This document shows positions 7,166-16,071 of a stretch of DNA of 62,624 nt, one piece after another. The notes beneath the pieces are model-generated. The model was not told the DNA's origin and did not search any database. It saw nothing but the letters and a program-made list of their open reading frames with translations. This DNA is from Prevotella sp. (GTDB taxonomy: Bacteria > Bacteroidota > Bacteroidia > Bacteroidales > Bacteroidaceae). The number at the start of each line of letters is the position of its first letter. Positions within the stretch are counted from its first letter, which is position 1. Position numbers and translations under genes: made by a program. Location of the stretch: contig JAGCDO010000011.1 of NCBI GenBank assembly GCA_017651265.1, positions 1 through 62,624 of the forward strand. Direction: 5' to 3'.

Positions 7166-7651
7166 TTATTTGGTTTTAAACAGTTTCAGCCATATCCTTC
7201 GGTAGAAGGCCAGTAGGTAACGACGAATAGGGAAGAGGCGGGTCCAGAACCAGGAATAGGTACGCCACTTCCAACCATCGGTACGGTCGAGTGTCTCCCT
7301 TCCTTTGCGATAGAAACCAATCACGGCGCCTTTGACATCGCCAATGGAACAGTGCTCCTCCCTCAGGTTCCCGTCACCACGAAGAATCACATGGTCACCC
7401 TGAATGGCAATGATTCGATGCAGCACAAAATGTTTCTCTCCAATCTCCGCCAACACCGGATCGCCTACCTTGGGGTTTACCGCTTTCTTCAGTAATGCCT
7501 TATCACGTCCATCCTCCAGGAACGGTCGCATGCTATATCCTTTCAGTCGCAGGGTGACGGTATGACCTTCATCCAACAACTTCACGATCTCGGGTATCAG
7601 TATGGCATTGGCATACTGAACCTCCTTGATCTGGATATGCTCGTTTGACAT
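7166..7651 (-). CDS. S24/S26-family signal-peptidase-like protein
   Basis: A 161-residue protein with the serine motif RLKGYSMRPFL (Ser40) and a downstream VLHRIIAIQGD. The general base position is occupied by His78, as in the S26B (SipW/Sec11-like) branch rather than the Lys of bacterial LepB. The C-terminus is rich in Trp, Arg and Lys (RTYSWFWTRLFPIRRYLLAFYRRIWL) and may bind or enter the membrane. It lies between the PqqD gene and the HPr-kinase-like gene in one direction, so the three probably act together, perhaps to process a peptide. The substrate is unknown. Confidence 0.8.
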   Translation of the reverse strand: MSNEHIQIKEVQYANAILIPEIVKLLDEGHTVTLRLKGYSMRPFLEDGRDKALLKKAVNPKVGDPVLAEIGEKHFVLHRIIAIQGDHVILRGDGNLREEHCSIGDVKGAVIGFYRKGRETLDRTDGWKWRTYSWFWTRLFPIRRYLLAFYRRIWLKLFKTK

Positions 7652-7675
7652 GATAAAACCTATATACTATATTGT

Positions 7676-8578
7676 TTAATTCTGTTTCGTTACGGCAGCA
7701 TGACAGACACGTGCCGCTTCTTCGTTGGGCAGACAGTGTAACGTGTAGATGCCCACTAACTCCACCACCTTGGTTACCGTGTTACAGATGGCATTGAAGA
7801 TATCCTTGTCCCACTTCATGGTGGAACAGGAGGGGAGGAAAGAGGCGAAGGCTTCGATAGGGGGCAACTTCTCAATACTGTTTTCTTGTGCCCTGTCGAT
7901 ACGTGTGATGGCTCCTAATGGCGCTTTTACCTGACGGTAGCAGGGTGTCTTACCACTCCAAGGACTGCCGTAGATGAATACTTGATTATCGATAACCCGC
8001 ACGATGGGATTATCGTCGTTCATCAGATCACAGTTCTCTATATATCGCAGCCACATGCTCACCTGTGTACTCTTACCTGTTCCGCTCTTCGCGATGAACG
8101 CATAGCCTTTACCATCACATCTCACCAATGAGGCATGTATCATCAATGTCTGGTGGAAACTGCCTGCAAAGGAGAAGATCAGCATCAGTGCGTTGTTCAG
8201 ACCAAAGCACCGCATGTTATAGTTCCCGTTCAAGGCACAACGGCAATCACTGAAATCCTTGTTGGCACGCAGCAGACAGCAATCGCCTCCATTGATATCC
8301 TTGATGATGAACTGGTAGCCACCGTCATCTACTTCATCTACGATAGTATCGCCATTTCCCGTGTCGAACTTCCTGATGCGTTCCCGATGCTCTTTAGCTA
8401 CAGGTTTCAGGTTGTCGTCAACGACCAACTGGAAAAACAGATCCTTCAGTTCTGAAGGGTCTATCCTGAATGGTTCGAATGATGGAAGAAGACGCATTCC
8501 GTTATAACGGGAATGCTCGAAGACGATGCGTATCTGGTGTTCAGCAATGCTGAAGACATGTGTGCTCCCTTCTGTCAT
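7676..8578 (-). CDS. HPr-kinase/PEPCK-like ATP-binding protein
   Basis: A 300-residue protein with a clear P-loop (AKSGTGKST, residues 163-171), preceded by HASLV (His148) and followed by NDDNP near residue 187, the pattern of HPr-kinase-like serine kinases and PEP carboxykinase folds. Stand-alone members occur in lasso-peptide and related RiPP clusters, where they phosphorylate a precursor. Here it is encoded directly upstream of the peptidase and PqqD genes. The N-terminal 150 residues show no recognised domain. Kinase activity and target are inferred from family only. Confidence 0.75.
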   Translation of the reverse strand: MTEGSTHVFSIAEHQIRIVFEHSRYNGMRLLPSFEPFRIDPSELKDLFFQLVVDDNLKPVAKEHRERIRKFDTGNGDTIVDEVDDGGYQFIIKDINGGDCCLLRANKDFSDCRCALNGNYNMRCFGLNNALMLIFSFAGSFHQTLMIHASLVRCDGKGYAFIAKSGTGKSTQVSMWLRYIENCDLMNDDNPIVRVIDNQVFIYGSPWSGKTPCYRQVKAPLGAITRIDRAQENSIEKLPPIEAFASFLPSCSTMKWDKDIFNAICNTVTKVVELVGIYTLHCLPNEEAARVCHAAVTKQN

Positions 8579-8584
8579 GAGCGG

Positions 8585-9052
8585 TTATTTTTTCTTCTTC
8601 TTTCCTTTCTTGGCATCGTTGGAAGTCTCAGTAGCAACCTCTTCCACTTGAGCAGGAATTACCCTATTGAACTTAAACTCATCGGCTTTGAGGTATCGGA
8701 TATCGAAGCTACCCTTTTTCGTGTATTTGGACTTCAACTTCAGATACTTCTTCTCAATTTGCTTGCGGTCGTATGCAAAGGAAACAATGCAAGTGCGGAA
8801 GGGTTGACCCTTTTCAGCGAGGTAGTCGCGCAACTGATTAGAGTAGGAGTCACGACCATACAGGAAACCGGTTCTCTCTGCCACGCTGACATTCTCTAAC
8901 TCCTGAATATCGGTAAAATACACAACAGAGTCTCTGAACGAGGCAGAGAAGCCATAGAGATAAACCTTCTGAACGGTCTTGTTCTTAGCGGTCATCCCCA
9001 GACTCATTGTCAGCAGGATGAGGGCAAGAAGAATATATCGTTTCTTATTCAT
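8585..9052 (-). CDS. Small exported protein of unknown function
   Basis: A 155-residue protein with a Sec signal peptide (ILLALILLTMSLGMTAK, cleavage near residue 22) and a strongly basic tail ending in KKGKKKKK. The mature part has an alternating pattern with VQKVYLYGFSASFRDSVVYFTDIQ, and resembles small conserved Bacteroidales proteins of no known role. It lies 7 bp after rpoD and 6 bp before the HPr-kinase-like gene, so it is probably co-transcribed with rpoD or the trio. Confidence 0.75.
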   Translation of the reverse strand: MNKKRYILLALILLTMSLGMTAKNKTVQKVYLYGFSASFRDSVVYFTDIQELENVSVAERTGFLYGRDSYSNQLRDYLAEKGQPFRTCIVSFAYDRKQIEKKYLKLKSKYTKKGSFDIRYLKADEFKFNRVIPAQVEEVATETSNDAKKGKKKKK

Positions 9053-9059
9053 TTTTCAA

Positions 9060-9923
9060 TTATTGTCCTAAGTATGATTTCAGCAACTTATTCTTGGTGT
9101 TATGACGGAGTCGGCGGATGGCCTTTTCCTTGATCTGACGAACGCGCTCACGGGTAAGATTGAACTTCTCGCCAATCTCCTCGAGGGTCATCTCAGGCTG
9201 GTTGATGCCGAAGAATGCCTCAATGATGTTACGTTCCCGCTCATTAAGTGTCAGCAGTGCGCGGTTGATCTCTTCACGCAACGATTCCATAACCAGGGCA
9301 CGGTCGGCCATCGGGGCATCATCATTCACCATGATATCCAGCAGACTGTTGTCTTCACCGTCAACGAAAGGTGCATCTACAGATACGTGCCGACTGTTCA
9401 CCTTCATGGCATCCTCGATCTTATCCTGGGGCAGGTCAACCTTGTCGGCAATCTCCTCGATACTCGGGCGACGTTCGTTTTCCTGTTCGAAGCGGTTCAA
9501 CACCCTGTTGATCTTGTTCACGCTGCCCACCTGGTTCAGGGGAAGACGGACGATACGGCTCTGCTCAGCAATGGCCTGCAGGATGCTTTGGCGTATCCAC
9601 CAAACGGCATACGAGATAAACTTGAAACCACGTGTCTCATCAAACTTCTCAGCGGCCTTGATCAGTCCTAAGTTTCCTTCGTTGATCAGATCCGGCAGAC
9701 TCAGACCTTGGTTCTGGTATTGCTTGGCAACGGAAACCACAAATCGAAGATTGGCTTTCGTCAACTTCTCAAGGGCCTCACGGTCACCTTTACGGATACG
9801 CTGAGCCAGCTCCACTTCTTCATCTACGGAAAGCAGGTCTTCATGACCTATTTCCTGCAAATATTTGTCGAGTGAAGCACTCTCTCGGTTTGTGATAGAC
9901 TTGGTGATTTTGAGTTGTCTCAT
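9060..9923 (-). CDS. rpoD: RNA polymerase primary sigma factor RpoD (sigma-ABfr type)
   Basis: At 287 residues it matches the short Bacteroidetes housekeeping sigma factor, which lacks region 1.1. Region 1.2 starts at [15 protein letters not shown], region 2 is seen in [13 protein letters not shown] and [19 protein letters not shown], region 3 in [10 protein letters not shown], and the region 4.2 helix-turn-helix in [18 protein letters not shown]. The ATG at 9923 ([11 protein letters not shown]) is chosen over one nine codons upstream because it matches the paralog at 36100. It should recognise the TTTG/TAnnTTTG promoters in this window, including its own at 9948-9979. Confidence 0.95.
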   Translation of the reverse strand: MRQLKITKSITNRESASLDKYLQEIGHEDLLSVDEEVELAQRIRKGDREALEKLTKANLRFVVSVAKQYQNQGLSLPDLINEGNLGLIKAAEKFDETRGFKFISYAVWWIRQSILQAIAEQSRIVRLPLNQVGSVNKINRVLNRFEQENERRPSIEEIADKVDLPQDKIEDAMKVNSRHVSVDAPFVDGEDNSLLDIMVNDDAPMADRALVMESLREEINRALLTLNERERNIIEAFFGINQPEMTLEEIGEKFNLTRERVRQIKEKAIRRLRHNTKNKLLKSYLGQ

Positions 9924-9947
9924 GGTCATTTGATTGGTAAGCAGATG

Positions 9948-9979
9948 CAAAAATACTGCTTTTAGTACAAATACCCAAA
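9948..9979 (-). promoter_or_regulatory. Promoter of rpoD (TTTG-N20-TATTTTTG)
   Basis: On the minus strand TTTG (9979-9976) is followed after exactly 20 bp by TATTTTTG (9955-9948), 25 bp upstream of the rpoD ATG at 9923. Confidence 0.7.
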
Positions 9980-10043
9980 AAAAATGCCAATTATTTGATG
10001 ATTTGTCGCATAATTGGCATTTTCTCAGAGAACTTGTTATTAT

Positions 10044-11552
10044 TTATTCGTCACCACTCAGTTCTACGACAAAGTAAGCTTTCTTACCTGTAGGATAGAT
10101 ACCTTTGATGTAAAGTACCGGATCGCTGCTGGTAGAAGCAGATTTCACAGCCTCCTGCAGATCTGAAACAGTGCGCATCGGTTCGTCGTTGGCATTGAGG
10201 ATAATGAAACCGTCGGTGATGCGGGCCTTTCTCAGGGCGCCATTACCAACCTTGGAAACCTTCAGACCGTAGCTGATCTCCAGCTGTTTCTTCTCTTCAG
10301 CGTTCACCTCACGGATATTAGCACCCAGCACATCCAGGTCGGCTGTCTTCACCACCTTGGTATTACCCTGAGCATTCTTCAGTGTAACATGAACGGTCTT
10401 CTTCTCCTTGTTGCGCATATAGGTAAGAGCTACCTTATCGCCCGGACGCTTATTGGCGAGATACTCCTGCAGTTCAGCCATAGCCTTGAGCGGCTTTCCG
10501 TCGATAGCGGTGATGACATCACCTTCCTTCAAGCCTGCTGCAGCACCAGCACCATCGTCAACCACCTTACCTACATAGATACCATTGATCACACCGAAGT
10601 CGGGAACATCCTTACCCTGATTCTTCAAACCATCGGTATATACATTCAGGTCTTGTCCCTGAATACCGATCAGCGCACGCTGAACAGTACCGTATGTCTT
10701 CAGGTCGCTCACCACCTTATTCATAATAGAGGTAGGAATGGCAAAGCCGTAACCACTGTACGAACCGGTCTCTGAGTAGAGCATGGCATTGATACCTACG
10801 AGTTCACCGTTGGTGTTGACCAGTGCACCACCGGAGTTACCGCGGTTGATGGCAGCATCGGTCTGGATGAAGCTCTGTACAGAATTGGTCATATTCTCGC
10901 CACCCATCTGACGGGCCTTAGCACTGACGATACCGGCAGTAACGGTAGTACCGATAGAGAAGGGGTTACCAATGGCCAGTACCCATTCGCCGATCTTCAG
11001 ATTCTGACTGTCTGCAATGGTGATGGCCGGAAGATCCTTGCCGTTCACCTTGATCAGAGCCAGGTCGGAGTTGGCATCAGTACCAATCACCTTAGCAGAG
11101 AACTCACGGTTGTCGGTCAGGATAACGGTAATCTCATCTGCACCGTCAACCACGTGGTTGTTTGTTACGACATATCCATCGGCAGAGATGATCACACCGG
11201 AACCTGATCCCTGACGTTTGGGAGTCTGCTGTCTGTATCTTCTTGTATTGCCCTGACCGTTGTTCGGACTGCCGAAGAAGCCGAAGGGATCATTGAAGAA
11301 ATCCTCAAACGGGTCAACCTGACGCTCGATAATCTGTGTCTTGCTGTTCTGTACGACTCTGATCGTTACTACAGAGGGCAGCGCTTTCTCGGCCGCGTAG
11401 GTCAGATCAACGGGTTGTCCAGGTGCAGCGCTCGATGTGGATACGAGCGGTGACTTGTTGGCATAGACTTTCATGAAAGAACCTGCTGAAAATGCCATGG
11501 CAATGATGCACATAGCATACACCAAATAGTTTGATACTTTTTTCATGTTCAT
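10044..11552 (-). CDS. htrA: Periplasmic serine protease/chaperone, HtrA (DegP/DegQ) family
   Basis: A 502-residue envelope quality-control protease. The catalytic triad is visible as His133 (TNNHVVDG), Asp163 (NSDLALIKV) and Ser240 (NRGNSGGAL). A signal peptide or anchor occupies residues 1-30, and two PDZ domains follow (about 285-390 and 405-500, with GLKEGDVITAIDG in the first). Residues 78-112 form a Gly/Asn/Gln-rich loop before the protease core, as in DegP. A -7 box lies at 11612-11619, and a hairpin separates the gene from the upstream penicillin-binding protein gene. A second ATG two codons in is equally possible. Confidence 0.93.
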   Translation of the reverse strand: MNMKKVSNYLVYAMCIIAMAFSAGSFMKVYANKSPLVSTSSAAPGQPVDLTYAAEKALPSVVTIRVVQNSKTQIIERQVDPFEDFFNDPFGFFGSPNNGQGNTRRYRQQTPKRQGSGSGVIISADGYVVTNNHVVDGADEITVILTDNREFSAKVIGTDANSDLALIKVNGKDLPAITIADSQNLKIGEWVLAIGNPFSIGTTVTAGIVSAKARQMGGENMTNSVQSFIQTDAAINRGNSGGALVNTNGELVGINAMLYSETGSYSGYGFAIPTSIMNKVVSDLKTYGTVQRALIGIQGQDLNVYTDGLKNQGKDVPDFGVINGIYVGKVVDDGAGAAAGLKEGDVITAIDGKPLKAMAELQEYLANKRPGDKVALTYMRNKEKKTVHVTLKNAQGNTKVVKTADLDVLGANIREVNAEEKKQLEISYGLKVSKVGNGALRKARITDGFIILNANDEPMRTVSDLQEAVKSASTSSDPVLYIKGIYPTGKKAYFVVELSGDE

Positions 11553-11611
11553 TTTTGTTTATTAGTTGTTTTACTTCAATTCTTGACAGTTATCTATCGA
11601 AAAGATACGTG

Positions 11612-11619
11612 CAAAAATA
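11612..11619 (-). promoter_or_regulatory. Candidate -7 box of htrA
   Basis: TATTTTTG on the minus strand fits TAnnTTTG, 60 bp upstream of the htrA start. No TTTG is present at the 20-bp position, so activation by another factor is possible. Confidence 0.45.
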
Positions 11620-11665
11620 GACGCAAAAATTGTTAATCTGCCATTTTGTCCCATTCATTTGTCCT

Positions 11666-11696
11666 CTTTTAACAATAGAAAGTGACCTGTTAAAAG
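11666..11696 (-). terminator. Hairpin between the class A PBP gene and htrA
   Basis: CTTTTAACA (11666-11674) pairs with TGTTAAAAG (11688-11696), a 13-nt loop between them. It lies 35 bp after the PBP stop and upstream of the htrA -7 box, so it could be a terminator or an operator. There is no strong U-run. Confidence 0.4.
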
Positions 11697-11730
11697 TAAT
11701 TTGCGAGTGAAGCACGATTTTTTACATTCA

Positions 11731-14292
11731 TTAGAGGTCATCAAATGTGACAGGTTGTTCTTTCACCTTATCGTTTTTCTCCTCTTTCTTCCGGGCTTCT
11801 TCGTCAAGAGGCTCTAACACTTCACCCTCCATGGGCTCCAGGATCGGATTGCCATACTCGTCGAGCAAGATCTCATCTTCCATGATTCCCGTGGTGTCAT
11901 TCTCCATGTCGAAATCGGAGGATGATACATAGCTGGAACAGTTATAGAGATTCTCTGTGATGTCCTTGTCGGCAGGTTTCTTGAAATGACCGTGGTATTG
12001 CTTGAACGACTTATCGCTCATCACTGACTGGAGGAAATAGCCACAGACGGGTAGGGCAGTGCGACTGCCTTGACCAAGGGCTCCTGTTCTGAAGTGAATA
12101 CTACGGTATTCGCCACCCACCCATGAGCCGCAGACGAGGTTAGGACTGATACACATGAACCAGGCATCGGAATGGTTGTTGGACGTACCGGTCTTACCAC
12201 CGAAATCGGTGTCGGGAGCAGCATTGATATAGCCCCACAGACTCTGTGATGTACCTCCGGGTTCACGTAAGCCGCCCATCATCATCTGCTGCATCAGGAA
12301 AGCACTCTTATAAGGTATTACCTGTTTCTCCTCAGTGGAAGCCACATACACCTCATGACCGTCCTTATCTACAATGCGTGTCACCAATACAGGTTCCACA
12401 TGACGACCATCATGAGAGATACAGCAATAGGCATTCACCATTTCTAATAAGGTGACATCAGAAGAGCCTAATGCCAGAGAAGGCTCATCGTCGAGCGGAC
12501 TGTGGATTCCCATGTCGTGAGCGGTGGCAATGATATTCTTGATGCCCATCTCCTGTCCTAAGCGTACAGCCACGGAATTGATACTCTTCGCAAAGGCACT
12601 CTTCAACGGGAGGGAGTCGCCTGAGAATCGACCGTTGGCATTACCTGGTGTCCATGTAATCATCTTGTTCTTCTTCTTGTCGAACACCTCCATACTGATA
12701 TATTCATCACGTCGTTTGTCGCAGGGGGTTAATCCCTGGTTCATGGCCTCGGTATAGACGAACAGCTTGAAGGTGGAACCCGGCTGACGCATAGCCGTCA
12801 CCTTGTCGTATTTCCAAGAGTTGAAGTCGATATCACCCACCCAAGCCTTTACATGACCGTTCTGGGGCTCCATGGCCACAAACGAGCAATGCATGAAGTG
12901 CACCATATAACGGATAGAGTCCATGGTTGACATCTCACGTTCAATGGTACCATTCTCATAATCGAACAGCTTCACCATGTGCGGACGGTTGAGTTCCGCA
13001 TTGATGGAATCCAGGTTGTTATGGTACTTCGCCTCCAGTTTCTTATAAAGAGGCAGCTTCTTGGCGATGCCTTCGATGAAGTCGGGTATCACCCTGTGGT
13101 TCTCATCCTGCCAAGGCTCTGTGTTTCCCCAATGACTGTTGAAGTTCTGCTGCACCTGGCGCATCTGCTTGGTAACAGCCTCTTCGGCATACTTCTGCAT
13201 CTTGGTGTCGATGGTGGTATAGATTCTCAAGCCACTGCTATACAGATCGTACCCGTTTTCCGTACACCAGTCATCCAGATAATTGGCCACTGCTTCACGG
13301 AAGTACTTAGCCTCACCGTCGTAATTGGTCTCAACACTATACTCCAGTTTGATATCCAGTTTCTTCAGAGAGTCACATTCCTGCTTAGTCAGCTCACCGT
13401 TCCTTGCTAAATTGTCAAGCACGATATTGCGGCGTTTCTTACAGTTCTCAGGATTGGAAATCGGATTATAGAAGGTGGTGGCTTTCAGCATACCCACCAA
13501 TACAGCCGCCTGCTCCGTCTTCAACTTGTCGGGAGTGGTGTTGAAATAGGTCTTACATGCTGTCTTGATACCAAAGGCGTTCGATCCGAAATCCACCGTA
13601 TTGGCATACATGGTTAGGATTTCCTCCTTACTGAAAATGGTTTCAAGTTTTGTGGCAATGATCCATTCCTTTGTCTTGACAATCAGAATCTTAAGACCAG
13701 GCACCTTACCCAAGATACCTGTCGAGTAACGTGTTCTTACACGGAACATGTTCTTGGCCAGCTGCTGGGTGATGGTAGAAGCGCCACGGGCATCCTGATG
13801 CAGGATCGCATCCTTGGCGGCACCGAACAATCCAATCGGGTCGATACCCTTGTGTTTGTAGAAGCGTTCATCTTCCGTATTGATCAGTACCTTCCAGAAG
13901 ACGGGGTTCACCTCGTTATACTTCACAGGGGTGCGGTTCTCATTGAAATACTTTCCAATTTCCTTCCCGTCGGCACTATAGATCACAGAAGCCTCACTGG
14001 TCTGGGGATCCTTGATACCAGAGAAGTAACCCGGTGACTTACCGAACAGCCACAGGAAGTTCATGTCAACCATTCCCAGATAGATGATGAACAGCAGGAG
14101 GAAGGATACAAGACCGACAAGGATCTTGATATACCACGGATGCTTGTATAATGACTTATACCATCTCCAGATGCCACCTATCTTGTAGAAGAAACGTGAA
14201 ATGGGTCCACGATGAGATGAATGGTGGAAATGACTGTGATGACTATGATGTCTGTGGTGACTGTGATGTTCGTGATGTTCGTGATGACTCAT
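11731..14292 (-). CDS. mrcA: Class A penicillin-binding protein (PBP1A-type transglycosylase/transpeptidase)
   Basis: Builds and cross-links peptidoglycan at the inner membrane. One membrane helix (about residues 54-73) is followed by the GT51 glycosyltransferase (catalytic Glu140 in EDERFYKHKG, then TITQQLAKN) and the transpeptidase with STFK, KSINS and KTGTSN motifs. At 853 residues it has the usual length. The cytoplasmic N-terminus is unusual: 16 of the first 27 residues are His, in HH-E/S/R-HH repeats. A C-terminal acidic tail (DEILLDEYGNPILEPMEGEVLEP) follows the catalytic domain. The -7 box at 14333-14340 lies upstream. Confidence 0.93.
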   Translation of the reverse strand: MSHHEHHEHHSHHRHHSHHSHFHHSSHRGPISRFFYKIGGIWRWYKSLYKHPWYIKILVGLVSFLLLFIIYLGMVDMNFLWLFGKSPGYFSGIKDPQTSEASVIYSADGKEIGKYFNENRTPVKYNEVNPVFWKVLINTEDERFYKHKGIDPIGLFGAAKDAILHQDARGASTITQQLAKNMFRVRTRYSTGILGKVPGLKILIVKTKEWIIATKLETIFSKEEILTMYANTVDFGSNAFGIKTACKTYFNTTPDKLKTEQAAVLVGMLKATTFYNPISNPENCKKRRNIVLDNLARNGELTKQECDSLKKLDIKLEYSVETNYDGEAKYFREAVANYLDDWCTENGYDLYSSGLRIYTTIDTKMQKYAEEAVTKQMRQVQQNFNSHWGNTEPWQDENHRVIPDFIEGIAKKLPLYKKLEAKYHNNLDSINAELNRPHMVKLFDYENGTIEREMSTMDSIRYMVHFMHCSFVAMEPQNGHVKAWVGDIDFNSWKYDKVTAMRQPGSTFKLFVYTEAMNQGLTPCDKRRDEYISMEVFDKKKNKMITWTPGNANGRFSGDSLPLKSAFAKSINSVAVRLGQEMGIKNIIATAHDMGIHSPLDDEPSLALGSSDVTLLEMVNAYCCISHDGRHVEPVLVTRIVDKDGHEVYVASTEEKQVIPYKSAFLMQQMMMGGLREPGGTSQSLWGYINAAPDTDFGGKTGTSNNHSDAWFMCISPNLVCGSWVGGEYRSIHFRTGALGQGSRTALPVCGYFLQSVMSDKSFKQYHGHFKKPADKDITENLYNCSSYVSSSDFDMENDTTGIMEDEILLDEYGNPILEPMEGEVLEPLDEEARKKEEKNDKVKEQPVTFDDL

Positions 14293-14332
14293 TGTACAAT
14301 TGATAATAATGTAACGTCGTATAAAAACGCTG

Positions 14333-14340
14333 CAAAAGTA
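14333..14340 (-). promoter_or_regulatory. Candidate -7 box of the PBP gene
   Basis: TACTTTTG on the minus strand fits TAnnTTTG, 41 bp upstream of the ATG at 14292, in the gap after miaA. The -33 position would fall inside the miaA 3' end and is not well matched. Confidence 0.5.
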
Positions 14341-14356
14341 GTAAAAAAGTGGGGGA

Positions 14357-15292
14357 TTATATCACTTCAGTGATATATTTTATGATTTCTTTAATATTGT
14401 AATCAGATGAAGATGAACCATCGGAAGGGTTTGTGTCGGAAAGGTTGAACCAGCGGATGGAATCGTCGCGCTTGAACCATGTGAGCTGCTTGCGGCAATA
14501 GCGTCGGGTATTTCCCTTGATCCGTTCCACGGCTTCCTCCAACGACCACTGTCCGTCGAAGTAGGAGAACAGTTCCTTGTAACCCACGGTGTTCAGACTT
14601 TGGAAATCACGTTGCGGATACCATCGTTTCGCTTCATCCAGCAAACCGTCTCTCATCATCGCATCAACCCGTTTGTTGATACGATCATAGAGCTCGTTAC
14701 GGTCGCGGTTCAGACCGATCTTCACGATGTTGAACGGTCGTTCCTTCTTTTCTCCAGTACGTAATGACGTGAAGGTGCAACCCGTTGTGTGGATGATCTC
14801 CAATGCATGAATCACCCTACGGTAGTTTTTCTTATCAACAATCTCATAATATTCGGGGTCCAGTTCGCGCAGTTCCTCACAAAGTGCTTCCAGACCTTCC
14901 TCTGCGAACCGTCTTTTCATCGTCGTACGCTCCTCATCGCTCACCGTGGGGAGGTCGCCCATCCCGTCGCAGACAGCATCGATATACATCATACTGCCAC
15001 CACTCATCAGGGCAAGGTCGTGGGACTTGAAATGCTCTTCCAACAATGCCAGTACATCGTTCTCGAACATCGAGGCATTGTAATACTCCCCGATATCGAG
15101 CATCTCCACCATTTCATGTTTGACGCGGGCTTGCTGCTCTTGAGTAGGAGTAGCGGTACCAATGGGGATTCCCCGGTAAATCTGACGGGAATCGGCATTG
15201 ATGACAGGGATATGAAAATACTCGGCCACACGGAGGCATAGTTCAGTCTTTCCTACTCCTGTGGGGCCGAGTATAACAATAAGGGTTTTCAT
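14357..15292 (-). CDS. miaA: tRNA dimethylallyltransferase
   Basis: Adds a dimethylallyl group to A37 of tRNAs that read codons starting with U. The P-loop GPTGVGKT is at residues 9-16, followed by NADSRQIYRG, both family signatures; the length (311) is normal. MiaA marks continue with LNRDRNELYDRINKRVDAM and CRKQLTWFKRD near the C-terminus. It is the last gene of the minus-strand lpxD-lpxC/fabZ-lpxA-miaA unit, starting 3 bp after the lpxA stop, so translation is probably coupled. Confidence 0.95.
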   Translation of the reverse strand: MKTLIVILGPTGVGKTELCLRVAEYFHIPVINADSRQIYRGIPIGTATPTQEQQARVKHEMVEMLDIGEYYNASMFENDVLALLEEHFKSHDLALMSGGSMMYIDAVCDGMGDLPTVSDEERTTMKRRFAEEGLEALCEELRELDPEYYEIVDKKNYRRVIHALEIIHTTGCTFTSLRTGEKKERPFNIVKIGLNRDRNELYDRINKRVDAMMRDGLLDEAKRWYPQRDFQSLNTVGYKELFSYFDGQWSLEEAVERIKGNTRRYCRKQLTWFKRDDSIRWFNLSDTNPSDGSSSSDYNIKEIIKYITEVI

Positions 15293-15294
15293 TC

Positions 15295-16065
15295 TTAGCG
15301 GATAATACCACGCTTGGAACTCTGCACGAAGTCGATGATATACAGTATCTCCGGTATTAACGGCAGGTTCTTCTTGATCTCCTCAATTCCTTCAGCCAGT
15401 ACGCCTTTGCTATACAGCAGACGGTAGGCATCATGAATCAGCGTGATGGTCTCATTGCTGAATCCTCTGCGGCGCAAACCCACCAGGTTCACTCCAGCAT
15501 ATCGGATCGGTTCCTTACCGGCGATGATGTAGGGAGGGATATCCTGACTGGTACGACTGCCGCCTTGTACCATCACATAACCGCCAATGCGGATGAACTG
15601 ATGGAAGAGGACTGTGGCGGAGATGATGGCATTGTCGTCCACCACCACCTCACCGGCAAACTTCGTACTGTTACCAATGATGCATCCATTACCGATGACA
15701 CAGTCGTGTGCCACATGCATATTCTCCATCAGCAGGTTGTTGGAACCAACAATGGTAGTACCCTTACTGGCTGTTCCTCGTGAGATGGTTACATTCTCAC
15801 GGATACTGTTGTTGTCGCCAATCTCGCAGATCGTATCCTCTCCTTGGAATTTCAGATCCTGCGGTTTGGTACTGATGGAAGCACCCGGCATGAACTCGTT
15901 GTTGTTACCGATGCGTGCACCATAGTTTATAGTCACACTGTTCTGCATCACATTATTGTCACCGATCACAGTGTTCTTGTCGATGTAGCAGAACGGACCG
16001 ATGATATTGCCTTCACCGAGTTTTGCCTCAGGATGGACAAATGCTAAAGGACTGATCTGGTTCAT
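15295..16065 (-). CDS. lpxA: UDP-N-acetylglucosamine acyltransferase
   Basis: First step of lipid A synthesis, moving a 3-hydroxyacyl chain from ACP to UDP-GlcNAc. The protein (256 residues) has an N-terminal left-handed beta-helix made of hexapeptide repeats (GEGNIIGPFCYIDKNTVIGD and on), with the catalytic His region NLLMENMHVAHDCVIG, and a C-terminal helical part (GLRRRGFSNETI). The gene lies 6 bp after lpxC-fabZ and 3 bp before miaA in the same direction. The trimeric cytoplasmic enzyme is expected from the family. Confidence 0.96.
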   Translation of the reverse strand: MNQISPLAFVHPEAKLGEGNIIGPFCYIDKNTVIGDNNVMQNSVTINYGARIGNNNEFMPGASISTKPQDLKFQGEDTICEIGDNNSIRENVTISRGTASKGTTIVGSNNLLMENMHVAHDCVIGNGCIIGNSTKFAGEVVVDDNAIISATVLFHQFIRIGGYVMVQGGSRTSQDIPPYIIAGKEPIRYAGVNLVGLRRRGFSNETITLIHDAYRLLYSKGVLAEGIEEIKKNLPLIPEILYIIDFVQSSKRGIIR

Positions 16066-16071
16066 ATTGTT

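Noticed and set aside
9102-9804. Long open frames antisense to rpoD
   Set aside because: They mirror a highly conserved coding sequence and have no features of their own; the same applies to antisense frames under htrA, lpxD, addB and the GH51 gene.
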